Counted from the first letter of the stretch, positions 27,574-36,490 are shown. The stretch is DNA of 64,000 bases from JBAYSY01 sp041675885 (GCA_041675885.1 JBAYSY010000008.1:11995-75994); one strand, 5' to 3'. The notes: generated from the sequence alone by a model not told the origin. Translations and numbers: made by a program.

Positions 27574-28443
27574 TCAGGCCCGCACCAGCTTTTCGTAGGC
27601 GGTGGCGATTTCGCGGGTCAGGGCGCCGACCTCGAAGCGGTAGTCGCCGATCTGGCCCACCGGGGTCACCTCGGCCGCCGTTCCGGTCAGCCAGCACTGT
27701 TCGAAATCCTCAAGCTCGCCGGGTTCGATGTGGCGTTCATGCACCGTCACGCCGCGTTCCTTCAGCATCCCGATCACCGTGCGGCGGGTGATGCCGTCGA
27801 GGATGCAGTCGGGCAGCGGCGTATGCACCTCGTTGCCCTTGACGAAGAAGATGTTGGCGCCCGTGGCCTCGGCCACATAGCCGCGATAATCGAAGAACAG
27901 CGCGTCGGAACAGCCCTTGGCCTCGGCCGCGTGTTTCGACATGGTGCAGATCATGTAAAGCCCCGCCGCCTTGGCCGCGGTCGGGATCGTCTCGGGCGAG
28001 GGGCGCTTCCATTTGGCGATGTCGAGTTTCGCGCCCTGGAACTTGGCGTCGCCGTAATAGGCGCCCCATTCCCAGACCGCGACCGCCAGCCGGACCGGGT
28101 TGCGCGCCGAGGCGACGCCCATGTCCTCGCCCGCGCCGCGCCAGGCGACGGCGCGCACATAGGCGTCGGTCATCCCGTTCGCCGCCAGGGTCTCGGCCTT
28201 CGCGGCCTCGATCTGATCGACCGTCCAGGGGATCGGCATGTCCAGCATCCCGCCCGAGCGCAGCAGGCGTTCGGAATGTTCGCGGCTTTTGAAGATCCGG
28301 CCGTTGTAGCAGCGCTCGCCCTCGAACACCGACGAGGCGTAGTGCAGTGCATGGGTCAGGATATGCACATTGGCGTCGCGCCACTCCACCAGTTTGCCGT
28401 CGATCCAGATCTTTCCGTCCCGGTCGTCATAGGCTCCGGCCAT
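27574..28443 (-). CDS. ilvE: Branched-chain amino-acid aminotransferase
   Basis: A 289-residue PLP enzyme of fold type IV that makes or degrades leucine, isoleucine and valine by transferring an amino group between glutamate and the keto acids. VHILTHALHYASSVFEGERC is the N-terminal substrate motif. The Lys in MCTMSKHAAEAKG-type context and 'EATGANIFFVKG' correspond to the cofactor site, and GITRRTVIGM is also conserved. The start follows GGAGGGG; an ATG four codons upstream is possible. It is divergent from petP-petR, and operator-like repeats lie in the shared region. Confidence 0.92.
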   Translation of the reverse strand: MAGAYDDRDGKIWIDGKLVEWRDANVHILTHALHYASSVFEGERCYNGRIFKSREHSERLLRSGGMLDMPIPWTVDQIEAAKAETLAANGMTDAYVRAVAWRGAGEDMGVASARNPVRLAVAVWEWGAYYGDAKFQGAKLDIAKWKRPSPETIPTAAKAAGLYMICTMSKHAAEAKGCSDALFFDYRGYVAEATGANIFFVKGNEVHTPLPDCILDGITRRTVIGMLKERGVTVHERHIEPGELEDFEQCWLTGTAAEVTPVGQIGDYRFEVGALTREIATAYEKLVRA

Positions 28444-28462
28444 CGTCCCCTCCATCTGCCCG

Positions 28463-28534
28463 TAGCGATTTGCGAATGTTGCGCCCACCGGGTCCGAAGC
28501 GGACATGAAGTTGCGCGGATTCCGCAAATCGCTA
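28463..28534. promoter_or_regulatory. Widely spaced 12-base inverted repeat in the ilvE control region
   Basis: TAGCGATTTGCG (28463-28474) and CGCAAATCGCTA (28523-28534) are perfect inverted copies with 48 bases between them. The second arm covers the predicted -10 of ilvE and the first lies in its leader. This suggests a pair of binding sites for one regulator rather than an RNA hairpin. Confidence 0.5.
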
Positions 28535-28557
28535 GCAATTGATTCTTGGAAAGTCAA
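28529..28557 (-). promoter_or_regulatory. Probable ilvE promoter
   Basis: On the minus strand TTGACT (28552-28557) and TAGCGA (28529-28534) are 17 bases apart. Start of transcription would be near 28522, giving a leader of about 80 bases. Confidence 0.4.
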
Positions 28558-28574
28558 CAAGGCTGACTTAAAAT
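28546..28574 (+). promoter_or_regulatory. Probable petP-petR promoter with operator
   Basis: TTGGAA (28546-28551) and TAAAAT (28569-28574) are 17 bases apart. The inverted repeat AAGTCA-N7-TGACTT (28551-28569) fills the spacer and also overlaps the -35 of the divergent ilvE promoter, so one bound dimer could affect both. PetP, as a MarR-type protein, is the natural candidate. Confidence 0.5.
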
Positions 28575-28620
28575 CCGGCGGCGGCCGCTTGGGGCGGCCG
28601 TCGGCAGGGGGCGGGCATAT

Positions 28621-29130
28621 ATGGCGGAAGGCGGTATCGGGCCGGGCAGCGGCGAGACCCTGCTGTTCCTGACCGACGAACAGTTGCGCAAGGGGATCGA
28701 GGCGATGTTCTTCGCCTATCGCGGCTTCACCGCCGACCCCGACCGGATTCTGGAGAACCATGCCTACGGGCGCGCGCATCACCGGGCGATCCACTTCATC
28801 CACCGCAGCCCCGGCACCACCGTGAACAGCCTGCTTGCGGTGCTGGGGGTGACCAAGCAATCGCTGAACCGGGTGCTGCGGACGCTGATCGAGGACGGGC
28901 TGGTCGAAAGCCGTGTCGGGCGGCGCGACAAGCGCGAGCGGCACCTTTTCCTGACCGGGCCCGGCGCGGTGCTGGAACGCGAATTGTCCGATGCCCAGCG
29001 GGCCCGGATGCGCGCGGCCTACCGCGCCGCGGGGCCCGCGGCAGTCGCCGGGTTCCGGCAGGTGCTGGAGGCGATGATGGACCCGGAACAGCGTGCGCAG
29101 TTCCAGCAACTCAGGGATGGCGGGGCATGA
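28621..29130 (+). CDS. petP: MarR-family regulator PetP
   Basis: A 169-residue winged-helix regulator. HHRAIHFIHRSPGTTVNSLL, 'LGVTKQSLNRVLRTLIEDGL' (recognition helix, residues ~77-96) and the wing VGRRDKRERHLFLT are MarR-like. It overlaps the following OmpR-type response regulator by 4 bases, the same pairing as petP-petR described in Rhodobacter capsulatus; the name rests on that order. It probably autoregulates through the AAGTCA-N7-TGACTT site upstream. Ligand and regulon are not apparent. Confidence 0.85.
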   Translation: MAEGGIGPGSGETLLFLTDEQLRKGIEAMFFAYRGFTADPDRILENHAYGRAHHRAIHFIHRSPGTTVNSLLAVLGVTKQSLNRVLRTLIEDGLVESRVGRRDKRERHLFLTGPGAVLERELSDAQRARMRAAYRAAGPAAVAGFRQVLEAMMDPEQRAQFQQLRDGGA

Positions 29131-29831
29131 GCATCGAACTTCAGGCGCACCTTCTGGTCGTCGATGACGATGAGCGCATCCGGGGTCTGTTGCAGAAATT
29201 CCTGATCCGCAACGGCTTCATCGTCAGCACCGCCCGCGACGCGGCGCAGGCGCGGCGGTTGCTCGCGGGGCTTGAGTTCGACCTGATCGTGCTTGACGTG
29301 ATGATGCCGGGCGAGGACGGGCTGAGCCTGACCCGCGGCCTGCGCGAGACGCTGACCACGCCGATCCTGCTGCTTACGGCGCGGGGCGAGACCGACAACC
29401 GCATCGAGGGGTTCGAGGCCGGGGCCGACGACTTTCTCGTCAAGCCCTTCGAGCCGCGCGAACTGTTGCTGCGGATCAACGCGATCCTGCGCCGGGTGCC
29501 GCAGGAACCGGCGGCGGGGACGGTGCCGAAGACCATCCACCTCGGGCCGCTGCGCTATGATACCGAACGGGCCGAGATGTGGCACGGGACCGAGCCGGTG
29601 CGGCTGACGGCGACCGAGGCGGCCCTGATGCGCGTCTTCGCCGCAAGGCCGGGCGAGACGGTGACGCGCGAACAGCTTGTGGCCGATCTGGGCCGCGACG
29701 ACGGGCAGGCGACGGCGCGGGCGGTGGATGTGCAGATCACCCGGCTGCGACGCAAGATCGAAGCGGACCCGCGCCAGCCGCGTTACCTGCAAACGGTGCG
29801 GGGGTCGGGCTATCTGCTCGCCCCGGATTGA
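29127..29831 (+). CDS. petR: OmpR-family response regulator PetR
   Basis: A 234-residue two-domain regulator. The receiver domain has the acidic cluster DDD (13-15), the phospho-acceptor Asp 57 in VLDVMMPGEDG and Lys 106 in FLVKPFEP. The C-terminal winged helix runs from about residue 137 to the end (VTREQLVADLG, AVDVQITRLRRKIE). No histidine kinase is adjacent, so the partner is elsewhere. It is translationally coupled to petP. Confidence 0.93.
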   Translation: MSIELQAHLLVVDDDERIRGLLQKFLIRNGFIVSTARDAAQARRLLAGLEFDLIVLDVMMPGEDGLSLTRGLRETLTTPILLLTARGETDNRIEGFEAGADDFLVKPFEPRELLLRINAILRRVPQEPAAGTVPKTIHLGPLRYDTERAEMWHGTEPVRLTATEAALMRVFAARPGETVTREQLVADLGRDDGQATARAVDVQITRLRRKIEADPRQPRYLQTVRGSGYLLAPD

Positions 29832-29889
29832 GGGCGGAGGGTGCGGGACGGGGGGCTGTCTGCCCCCCGACGCCCGATTGCATCGGGCA

Positions 29890-29928
29890 CTCCCCCCGAG
29901 GATATTTGTATCAAGGCGAAGAGCAGGG
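29890..29928 (+). repeat. CTCCCCCCGAGGATATTT-type interspersed repeat
   Basis: ACTCCCCCCGAGGATATTTG is followed by ATCAAGGCGAAGAGC. Close copies are at 57641-57680 and a degenerate inverted pair is at 56005-56095. All lie just outside genes. Confidence 0.5.
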
Positions 29929-29938
29929 AGGCAGGGGC

Positions 29939-30877
29939 ATGGCGACGGCGTGGTTTCATCACCCGGACTGCGAGGCGCATGTGACGCCGCCGGGGCATCC
30001 GGAGCGGGCGGCGCGGCTTGAGGCGGTGACGGCGGCGCTGGGGGGCCCGGAGTTCGCCGCGCTCGACCGGCGCGAGGCGCCCTTGGCGGCGGAGGCCGAG
30101 GTGTTGCGTTGCCATCCGGCGGAATACCTCGACCGGGTGAAGGCGGCGGTGCCGGAGGCGGGGTTCCGCGCGCTGGATGCCGATACGCATCTGTCGCCGG
30201 GCTCGCTGCGCGCCGCGCTGCGGGCGGTGGGCGCGGCCGGGGCGGCGGTCGATCTGGTGCTGCGGGGCGGGGCGGCCAACGCCTTTGCCGGTTGCCGCCC
30301 GCCCGGGCATCATGCCGAGCGCGAGACCGCGATGGGGTTCTGCCTGTTCGGCAATGTCGCCATCGCCGCGAAGCGCGCGCTCGACCATCACGGGCTTTCC
30401 CGGGTCGCGGTGGTGGATTTCGACGTGCATCACGGCAACGGCACGCAGGATCTGCTTTGGGACGAGGACCGGGTGCTGTTCGTCTCGTCGCATCAGATGC
30501 CGCTTTATCCCGGCAGCGGCGCGGCGCATGAGCGGGGCGCGCATGGGCAGATCGTCAACCTGCCGCTGGCGGAGGGATCAGGCGGGGCGAAGATGCGCGA
30601 GGTCTATGAAGGGGTTGCGATTCCGCGCATCGCGGATTTTGCGCCGGAACTGATCCTGATCTCGGCCGGGTTCGATGCCCATGCCGATGATCCTCTGGCC
30701 GGGCTGATGTGGCGCGAGGCGGATTTCGGCTGGCTGACCGGCCGGTTGTGCGATCTGGCCGACGACCATTGCGGCGGGCGGGTGGTATCCGTTCTGGAAG
30801 GCGGTTATGATCTGGCCGCCTTGGGCGGCTCGGTCGCGGCCCATGTGAAAGTGTTGATGGAGCGGGGCGCGCAATGA
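29939..30877 (+). CDS. Histone-deacetylase-family amidohydrolase
   Basis: A 312-residue class II HDAC-like/acetylpolyamine amidohydrolase-like enzyme. Zinc and catalytic residues are in CRPPGHHAE, VVDFDVHHGNGTQ and ISAGFDAHADDPL. Such bacterial enzymes remove acetyl groups from small molecules or proteins in the cytoplasm; the substrate is not known. The start follows an AGGGAGGCAGGGG stretch. The stop overlaps xseB by 4 bases, so it heads an operon that continues into isoprenoid synthesis. Confidence 0.92.
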   Translation: MATAWFHHPDCEAHVTPPGHPERAARLEAVTAALGGPEFAALDRREAPLAAEAEVLRCHPAEYLDRVKAAVPEAGFRALDADTHLSPGSLRAALRAVGAAGAAVDLVLRGGAANAFAGCRPPGHHAERETAMGFCLFGNVAIAAKRALDHHGLSRVAVVDFDVHHGNGTQDLLWDEDRVLFVSSHQMPLYPGSGAAHERGAHGQIVNLPLAEGSGGAKMREVYEGVAIPRIADFAPELILISAGFDAHADDPLAGLMWREADFGWLTGRLCDLADDHCGGRVVSVLEGGYDLAALGGSVAAHVKVLMERGAQ

Positions 30878-31113
30878 GCGGACAGGACATCGCGGAAATG
30901 ACCTTCGAACAGGCGATGGCCGAGCTGGAATCCGTGGTCAAGTCGCTCGAATCGGGCGAGGTGGCGCTGGAACAGTCGATCGCGCTTTACGAGCGCGGCG
31001 CGGCGCTCAAGGCCCATTGCGATGCGAAACTCCGCGCCGCCGAGGAGCGGGTGGAGATGATCCGCGCCGCCGAGGGTGTGGCGACGGGCACCGCGCCGGC
31101 CGAAGGACTCTGA
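30874..31113 (+). CDS. xseB: Exodeoxyribonuclease VII small subunit
   Basis: A 79-residue helical protein with the family core MTFEQAMAELESVVKSLESG and 'ALEQSIALYERGAALKAHCD'. Several copies bind the XseA large subunit to form exonuclease VII, which cuts single-stranded DNA from both ends. xseA is not in the window. It overlaps the deacetylase by 4 bases and ispA by one (TGATG); the xseB-ispA-dxs order is widely conserved in proteobacteria. Confidence 0.95.
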   Translation: MSGQDIAEMTFEQAMAELESVVKSLESGEVALEQSIALYERGAALKAHCDAKLRAAEERVEMIRAAEGVATGTAPAEGL

Positions 31114-31979
31114 TGTTTTCCGGGCTGTTGGCGGATGCGGCGGGCCGGATCGGCGCGCGGCTGGAACGGGCGCTTGGCGACCGGGCCGACCAGCCGGTGA
31201 TCGAGGCGATGCGCTATGCGCTGGCGGGGGGCAAGCGGCTGCGCGGTTTCCTGGTGCTGGAGGGCGCGCGGCTGCACGATGTCCCGCCCGAAGCGGCGCT
31301 GGAGGCGGCGGCGGCGGTCGAGGCGCTGCATGCCTATTCGCTGGTCCACGACGACCTGCCCGCGATGGACGACGACGACCTGCGCCGGGGCCAGCCCACC
31401 GTGCATGTGAAATGGGACGAGGCCACGGCGATCCTTGCGGGCGATGCGCTCCAGACGCTGGCCTTCGAACTTCTGGCCGCGCCGGTGATCGGCCCGGCGG
31501 AGCGGCGGGTCGATCTGATCGCCACGCTGGCCAGGGCTGCCGGGGCCGAGGGGATGGTGCTGGGGCAGGCGCTGGATATCGCCGCCGAGACGGCGGGGCG
31601 GCAACTGACGCTGGATGAAATCACCGCGCTTCAGGCGGGCAAGACCGGAGCGCTGATTCGCTGGTCGGCCGAGGCGGGGGCGCGGCTCGCGGGTGGCGAT
31701 CCCTTGCCGCTCGGCCGCTATGCGGCGGCGCTGGGGTTGGCGTTCCAGATCGCCGACGATATCCTTGACGTGGAGGGCGACGCGGCCAAGGCCGGAAAGC
31801 GGGTCGGCAAGGACGCGGCGCGGGGCAAGGCCACCTTCGTGTCGCTTCTGGGTCTCGACGGTGCGAAAGCGCGGGCGAAGGCGCTGGTGGCCGAGGCCGA
31901 GGCGGCGCTTGCCCCCTATGGCGCACGGGCGGAGACCTTGAAGGAAGCCGCGCGCTTCGTTATTGCCCGGGAAAGCTGA
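31113..31979 (+). CDS. ispA: Farnesyl/geranyl diphosphate synthase
   Basis: A 288-residue all-helical prenyltransferase that condenses dimethylallyl diphosphate with isopentenyl diphosphate to C10-C15 products. The first aspartate-rich motif is in VHDDLPAMDDDDLRRG (DDxxxxD form), and the second is DDILD in FQIADDILDVEGD. AGGKRLRGFL supplies the diphosphate-binding Lys and Arg. The product length is inferred as farnesyl diphosphate. It is coupled to xseB and lies 34 bases before dxs, so precursor supply and chain extension are co-expressed. Confidence 0.93.
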   Translation: MFSGLLADAAGRIGARLERALGDRADQPVIEAMRYALAGGKRLRGFLVLEGARLHDVPPEAALEAAAAVEALHAYSLVHDDLPAMDDDDLRRGQPTVHVKWDEATAILAGDALQTLAFELLAAPVIGPAERRVDLIATLARAAGAEGMVLGQALDIAAETAGRQLTLDEITALQAGKTGALIRWSAEAGARLAGGDPLPLGRYAAALGLAFQIADDILDVEGDAAKAGKRVGKDAARGKATFVSLLGLDGAKARAKALVAEAEAALAPYGARAETLKEAARFVIARES

Positions 31980-32013
31980 TACGGCAAAGCCGACACGGCC
32001 CGGAGGGCCAGCC

Positions 32014-33927
32014 ATGACCGACCGACCCCGGACCCCGATCCTTGACCGCGTGCATCTGCCCGCCGACCTGCGATCGCTTTCCGACCGCGAGTTGCGCCTG
32101 CTTGCCGACGAGTTGCGGGCCGAGACGATATCGGCGGTCTCGGTCACGGGCGGGCATCTGGGCGCCGGGCTCGGGGTGGTGGAACTGACGGTCGCGCTGC
32201 ATGCGGTGTTCGAGACGCCGCGCGACAAGATCATCTGGGACGTGGGCCATCAGTGCTATCCGCACAAGATCCTCACCGGGCGGCGCGACCGCATCCGCAC
32301 CCTGCGGATGGAGGGCGGGCTTTCGGGCTTCACCAGGCGGTCGGAAAGCCCCTACGACCCGTTCGGGGCGGCGCATAGCTCGACCTCGATCTCGGCGGCG
32401 CTGGGCTTCGCCTGCGCCCGCGATCTGGGCGGCGATCCGGGCGATGCCGTCGCGGTGATCGGCGACGGGGCCATGAGCGCGGGCATGGCCTTCGAGGCGA
32501 TGAACAACGCCGGGCATCTGGGCAAGCGGCTGTTCATCATCCTCAACGACAACGAGATGAGCATCGCCCCGCCGGTGGGGGCGCTGTCGGCGCATCTGTC
32601 GCGGCTTTACGCGGGGGCGCCGTTCCACGATCTCAAGGAAGTGGCGAAAGGGGCGGTCAGCCTGCTGCCCGGGCCGTTCCAGGAAGGGGCGCGGCGCGCC
32701 AAGGAGATGCTCAAGAGCCTTGCCGTCGGCGGCACGCTGTTCGAGGCGCTGGGGCTGTCCTATCTCGGGCCGATCGACGGGCACGACCTCGACCAGCTTC
32801 TGCCGGTGCTGCGCATGGCGCGGGCGCGGGCGGCGGGGCCGATGCTGATCCATGTCATCACGAAGAAGGGCAAGGGCTATGCCCCGGCCGAGCGCGCCCG
32901 CGACAAGGGCCATGCGACGGCGAGGTTCGACGTGCTGACCGGCGAGCAGGTGAAGGCCCCTTCGAACGCGCCCGGCTACACCAAGGTCTTCGCGCAAAGC
33001 CTGATCCGCGAGGCCGAGGGCGACGGCCGGATCGTGGCGATCACCGCGGCGATGCCGGACGGGACCGGGCTCGATCTGTTCGCGGAACGCTTCCCCTCGC
33101 GCTGTTTCGACGTGGGCATCGCCGAGCAGCACGCCGTGACCTTCGCCGCCGGGCTGGCGGCGGGGGGGATGCGGCCGTTCTGCGCGCTCTACTCGACCTT
33201 CCTGCAACGCGGCTACGATCAGGTGGTGCATGACGTGGCGATCCAGCGGCTGCCGGTGCGTTTCGCGATCGACCGGGCCGGGCTGGTGGGGGCGGACGGG
33301 GCAACCCATGCCGGGGCCTTCGACGTGGCTTACCTTGCGAACCTGCCGGGTTTCGTCGTCATGGCGGCGGCGGACGAGGCGGAGCTGGTGCATATGGTCG
33401 CCACCGCCGCCGCGCATGACGCGGGGCCCATCGCCTTCCGTTTCCCGCGCGGCGAGGGCGTGGGGGTGGAAATGCCCGAGCGCGGCGAGGTGCTGGAGAT
33501 CGGCCGCGGCCGGATGATCCGCGAAGGCAGCCGGGTGGCGATCCTGTCGTTCGGCGCACGGCTGACCGAGGTGCAGAAGGCCGCCGAATCGCTTGCCGCG
33601 CGCGGGCTGGCGCCCACGGTGGCGGATGCGCGGTTCGCCAAGCCGCTGGACCGGGAGCTGATCCTGCGGCTGGCGGCGGAGCATGAGGCGCTGATCACCG
33701 TCGAGGAGGGCGCGGTGGGGGGCTTCGGCAGCCATGTCGCGCATCTGCTGGCGGAAGAAGGCGTGTTCGATACGGGGCTGAAGTTCCGTTCCATGGTGCT
33801 GCCCGATGTGTTCATCGACCAGGCAAGCCCGGAGGCGATGTATCGTGCCGCCGGCATGGATGCGCCGCAGATCGAGGCGAAGGTGCTGGAGGTGCTGGGC
33901 GTCGCCATGGTGGGCAAGCGGGCCTGA
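32014..33927 (+). CDS. dxs: 1-deoxy-D-xylulose-5-phosphate synthase
   Basis: A 637-residue thiamine-diphosphate enzyme that joins pyruvate and glyceraldehyde 3-phosphate, the entry step of the MEP isoprenoid pathway. IIWDVGHQCYPHKILTGRRD, the cofactor motif VIGDGAMSAGMAFEAMNN (residues ~149-166), YLGPIDGHD and the transketolase-type 'FDVGIAEQHAVTFAAGLA' are all present. The start follows CGGAGGG. Full length is normal. A MITE-like element begins immediately after the stop codon. Confidence 0.97.
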   Translation: MTDRPRTPILDRVHLPADLRSLSDRELRLLADELRAETISAVSVTGGHLGAGLGVVELTVALHAVFETPRDKIIWDVGHQCYPHKILTGRRDRIRTLRMEGGLSGFTRRSESPYDPFGAAHSSTSISAALGFACARDLGGDPGDAVAVIGDGAMSAGMAFEAMNNAGHLGKRLFIILNDNEMSIAPPVGALSAHLSRLYAGAPFHDLKEVAKGAVSLLPGPFQEGARRAKEMLKSLAVGGTLFEALGLSYLGPIDGHDLDQLLPVLRMARARAAGPMLIHVITKKGKGYAPAERARDKGHATARFDVLTGEQVKAPSNAPGYTKVFAQSLIREAEGDGRIVAITAAMPDGTGLDLFAERFPSRCFDVGIAEQHAVTFAAGLAAGGMRPFCALYSTFLQRGYDQVVHDVAIQRLPVRFAIDRAGLVGADGATHAGAFDVAYLANLPGFVVMAAADEAELVHMVATAAAHDAGPIAFRFPRGEGVGVEMPERGEVLEIGRGRMIREGSRVAILSFGARLTEVQKAAESLAARGLAPTVADARFAKPLDRELILRLAAEHEALITVEEGAVGGFGSHVAHLLAEEGVFDTGLKFRSMVLPDVFIDQASPEAMYRAAGMDAPQIEAKVLEVLGVAMVGKRA

Positions 33928-34080
33928 GAGACCGTTTGAGAATTCCATTCCAGCGGGCATCTGACGCGGTTTTCTGCGCGCACCTAGGCTCACGTGCATC
34001 CAGCATGCTCCGCTCGTCGCCTGCGGCGACCCCGAAAACCACGCCACCTGCCGCGCCGGAGCGAATTCTGAAATGGTCTC
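33928..34080. mobile_element. MITE-like element with 18-base terminal inverted repeats
   Basis: The ends, 33928-33945 and 34063-34080, are inverted copies matching at 16 of 18 positions. CTGAG occurs directly at both borders (33924-33928 and 34080-34084), as a target duplication would. An inner inverted pair, GGTTTTC and GAAAACC, lies inside. There is no coding sequence. It could mobilise only with an external transposase, which is not in the window. Confidence 0.55.
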
Positions 34081-34185
34081 TGAGCCGGGCAGGGCGGGCC
34101 TGTGTCCCATGCCTGGGACGAATCCCGGTTCTTTTGAAATCAATGGTTTGAGCCGCGGGATTCATCACCTGTTAACCGTTTGCCC

Positions 34186-35328
34186 ATGGGTGGCGCCCTT
34201 TGCGGCGCCCCGGCACCGGCTGCCCTTGAGTTCCCCGCCGAACTGGCCGAAGGTCCGGCGAGCCCGCAAGCAAGCCACAGGACCAGCCTGCCCGTGTATC
34301 GTATCCGCCTGATCGCCCGCCTGCTGCCCGTCTATGCGCTGGGGGCGGTGGCGGGCTATGCGGTGACCGCAACCGGGATGCCGCTGGGCTGGATGATCGG
34401 CGGGATGATCGCTTCGGGGGCGCTGACGCTTGCCCTGAACATGCCCGCACCGCCCCGGCGGATGAGCCTGCTTGGACAGATCGTCGTCGGTGGCGCGGTC
34501 GGGCTGTTCCTGACCCCGGCGGCGATGCTGCGGATCGTCGAGAACGCGCTGCCGATCATGCTGGTGGCGGTACTGACGGTGATCGCCGGGTTCCTGATCG
34601 CCCTTGCCGAACGGCGCTGGTTCCGCAACCACAAGGCGACGGCGCTGTTCGGCTCGATCCCCGGCGGACCGATGGAGATGGCCTCTCTGGCCCATCGCTA
34701 CGGTGGTGCGGCCGATCAGGTGGCGCTGGCGCAGATGTTGCGGATCGGGCTGATCGTGGTGCTGTTCCCGCTGCTGGTGCTGGCCTCGGGGGCCGAGGTG
34801 CGGCCCATGGCGGTCTCGGTGCAGGAGGCGGGCCTGCCCGGCCTTGCCGTGATCCTCGGTCTTGGCTGGGCGGCGGGCTGGGTGCTGTGGCGGATCGGGA
34901 TCACCAACCCTTATTTCCTTGGGCCGATGGCGGCGATGGGGGGGCTTACCGCCGCGGGCGCGGGCCTGCCCGAGATCCCGGCCCCGGCGATCTGGGCGGC
35001 GCAGGTGCTGCTGGGCGTCGGCCTTGGCGCCATGTTCCGGCGCGAGACGCTGCGCGGCGGCCGGTCGGTCGCGATGCAGGTGGTCTCGGGCACGCTGGTG
35101 CTGCTGGTGGTCTGCTGCGGCATCGCGCTGATGCTGGTGGCGCTGTTCGACCTCGATCCCGCCACCATGCTGCTGGCGAGCGCGCCGGGCGGCGTGACCG
35201 AGATGACGCTGACGGCGAAGGCGGTCGATGCCGATGTCTCGCTGGTCGCGGCCTTCCATATCGCGCGGGTGTTCCTGATCCTGCCCTTGATCCCGCTGAT
35301 CTACCGCGCCTTCCTGCGGATCGGCTAG
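34186..35328 (+). CDS. AbrB-family integral membrane protein
   Basis: A protein of about 380 residues with roughly ten membrane segments in two similar halves, each containing a 'GMPLGWMIGGMIASGALT' or FLGPMAAMGGLTAAGAGLP type signature. It belongs to the family annotated as AbrB/ammonia-monooxygenase-related, whose members are thought to be transporters or regulators of transport. PGGPMEMASLAHRYG and 'SAPGGVTEMTLTAKA' are the matching repeated motifs. The first ~40 residues before LIARLLPVYALG are not conserved-looking, so the true start may be further downstream. Substrate unknown. Confidence 0.82.
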   Translation: MGGALCGAPAPAALEFPAELAEGPASPQASHRTSLPVYRIRLIARLLPVYALGAVAGYAVTATGMPLGWMIGGMIASGALTLALNMPAPPRRMSLLGQIVVGGAVGLFLTPAAMLRIVENALPIMLVAVLTVIAGFLIALAERRWFRNHKATALFGSIPGGPMEMASLAHRYGGAADQVALAQMLRIGLIVVLFPLLVLASGAEVRPMAVSVQEAGLPGLAVILGLGWAAGWVLWRIGITNPYFLGPMAAMGGLTAAGAGLPEIPAPAIWAAQVLLGVGLGAMFRRETLRGGRSVAMQVVSGTLVLLVVCCGIALMLVALFDLDPATMLLASAPGGVTEMTLTAKAVDADVSLVAAFHIARVFLILPLIPLIYRAFLRIG

Positions 35329-35380
35329 GTGCTTCCCCTCGCCCTTCCCCTTGGGCCCGGCCCGCGCTATTGCAGCGGGC

Positions 35381-36490
35381 ATGAGGCAGACCCTGGGCGA
35401 GATCTACGAGGCCCGCGCCGCCGTCGGCGCGCTGACCCCGGACCCGGCGCAGCGCGCGGTGCTGCCGGTGCTGGAGGATTTGCGCGCCATGCTGGAATCC
35501 GCCGCCACCCGCAAGCGCGGGCTGCTGGCCGGGTTCCTGCGCGGCAACACGCGCGAGGCGGCGCCGAGGGGGCTTTACCTCTGGGGCGGGGTCGGGCGCG
35601 GCAAGTCGATGATGATGGACCTGTTCTTCGCCGCGACGGCGGTCGAGGGCAAGCGCCGGGTCCATTTCCACGCCTTCATGCAGGAGGTGCATCGCGGGAT
35701 GCACGCGGCGCGCAAGCGCGGTGTCGATGATGCGCTGGCGCCCGTCGCGGCGCAGCTTGGCGCCGGGCTGCGGCTGCTGTGTTTCGACGAGATGCAGATC
35801 ACCGACATCACCGATGCGATGATCGTCGGGCGGCTGTTCCAGATGCTGATGGACGGTGGCACCGCCATTGTCACCACCTCGAACCGGCCGCCGGACGACC
35901 TTTACCTGAACGGCCTGAACCGGCAGCTTTTCCTGCCCTTCATCGTGCTGCTGAAGGAACGGCTGGCGGTGATGGAGCTTGCCAGCCTTACCGACTACCG
36001 GCAGGACCGGCTTGCGGGGGCGCAGGTCTATTTCGCCCCCGCTGATGCCGCCGCCCGCGCCGCCATCGAGACGATCTGGACCGACCTGACCGGCGGCGGG
36101 CCGGGCGCGGCGCTGAGCCTTTCCGTGACCGGGCGCGAGGTGGTGCTGGAACGGGTGCACAACGGCGTCGCCCGCGCGACGTTCTGGGAGTTGTGCGGCC
36201 GCCCGCTCGGCCCCGCCGATTATCTCGCCATCGCCGGGGCGGTGGGGGTGCTGATCCTTGAGGACATCCCGCGGCTGTCGGCGGCGAACTACAACGAGGC
36301 GAAACGCTTTGTCACCCTGGTCGATGCAATCTACGAAGCGCGGATTCCGCTGATCGCCAGCGCGGCGGACGAGCCGGAACGGCTTTACGCCGAGGGTGCG
36401 GGCACCTTTGAGTTCGAGCGCACGGCAAGCCGGTTGCGCGAGATGCAGGGGGCCGACTGGGGGGGCGCGGGCGCAGGGGGCAGCGGGTAG
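35381..36490 (+). CDS. zapE: Cell-division-associated AFG1-like ATPase ZapE
   Basis: A 369-residue P-loop ATPase. Walker A is GGVGRGKS (residues 69-76), Walker B is LLCFDEMQITD, and the sensor region is IVTTSNRPPDDLY. ZapE family members act at the septum during division; eukaryotic relatives work in mitochondria. The C-terminal LEDIPRLSAANYNEAKRFVT is conserved. The gene ends with a Gly-rich tail. It is preceded by a transporter gene 52 bases upstream and could share its transcript. Confidence 0.93.
   Translation: MRQTLGEIYEARAAVGALTPDPAQRAVLPVLEDLRAMLESAATRKRGLLAGFLRGNTREAAPRGLYLWGGVGRGKSMMMDLFFAATAVEGKRRVHFHAFMQEVHRGMHAARKRGVDDALAPVAAQLGAGLRLLCFDEMQITDITDAMIVGRLFQMLMDGGTAIVTTSNRPPDDLYLNGLNRQLFLPFIVLLKERLAVMELASLTDYRQDRLAGAQVYFAPADAAARAAIETIWTDLTGGGPGAALSLSVTGREVVLERVHNGVARATFWELCGRPLGPADYLAIAGAVGVLILEDIPRLSAANYNEAKRFVTLVDAIYEARIPLIASAADEPERLYAEGAGTFEFERTASRLREMQGADWGGAGAGGSG

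Noticed and set aside
34180..34300. TTG start and ~40-residue N-terminal extension of the AbrB-family protein
   Set aside because: The extension is not membrane-like or conserved-looking; the ATG at 34186 is listed, but a later start near the first membrane segment is equally possible.
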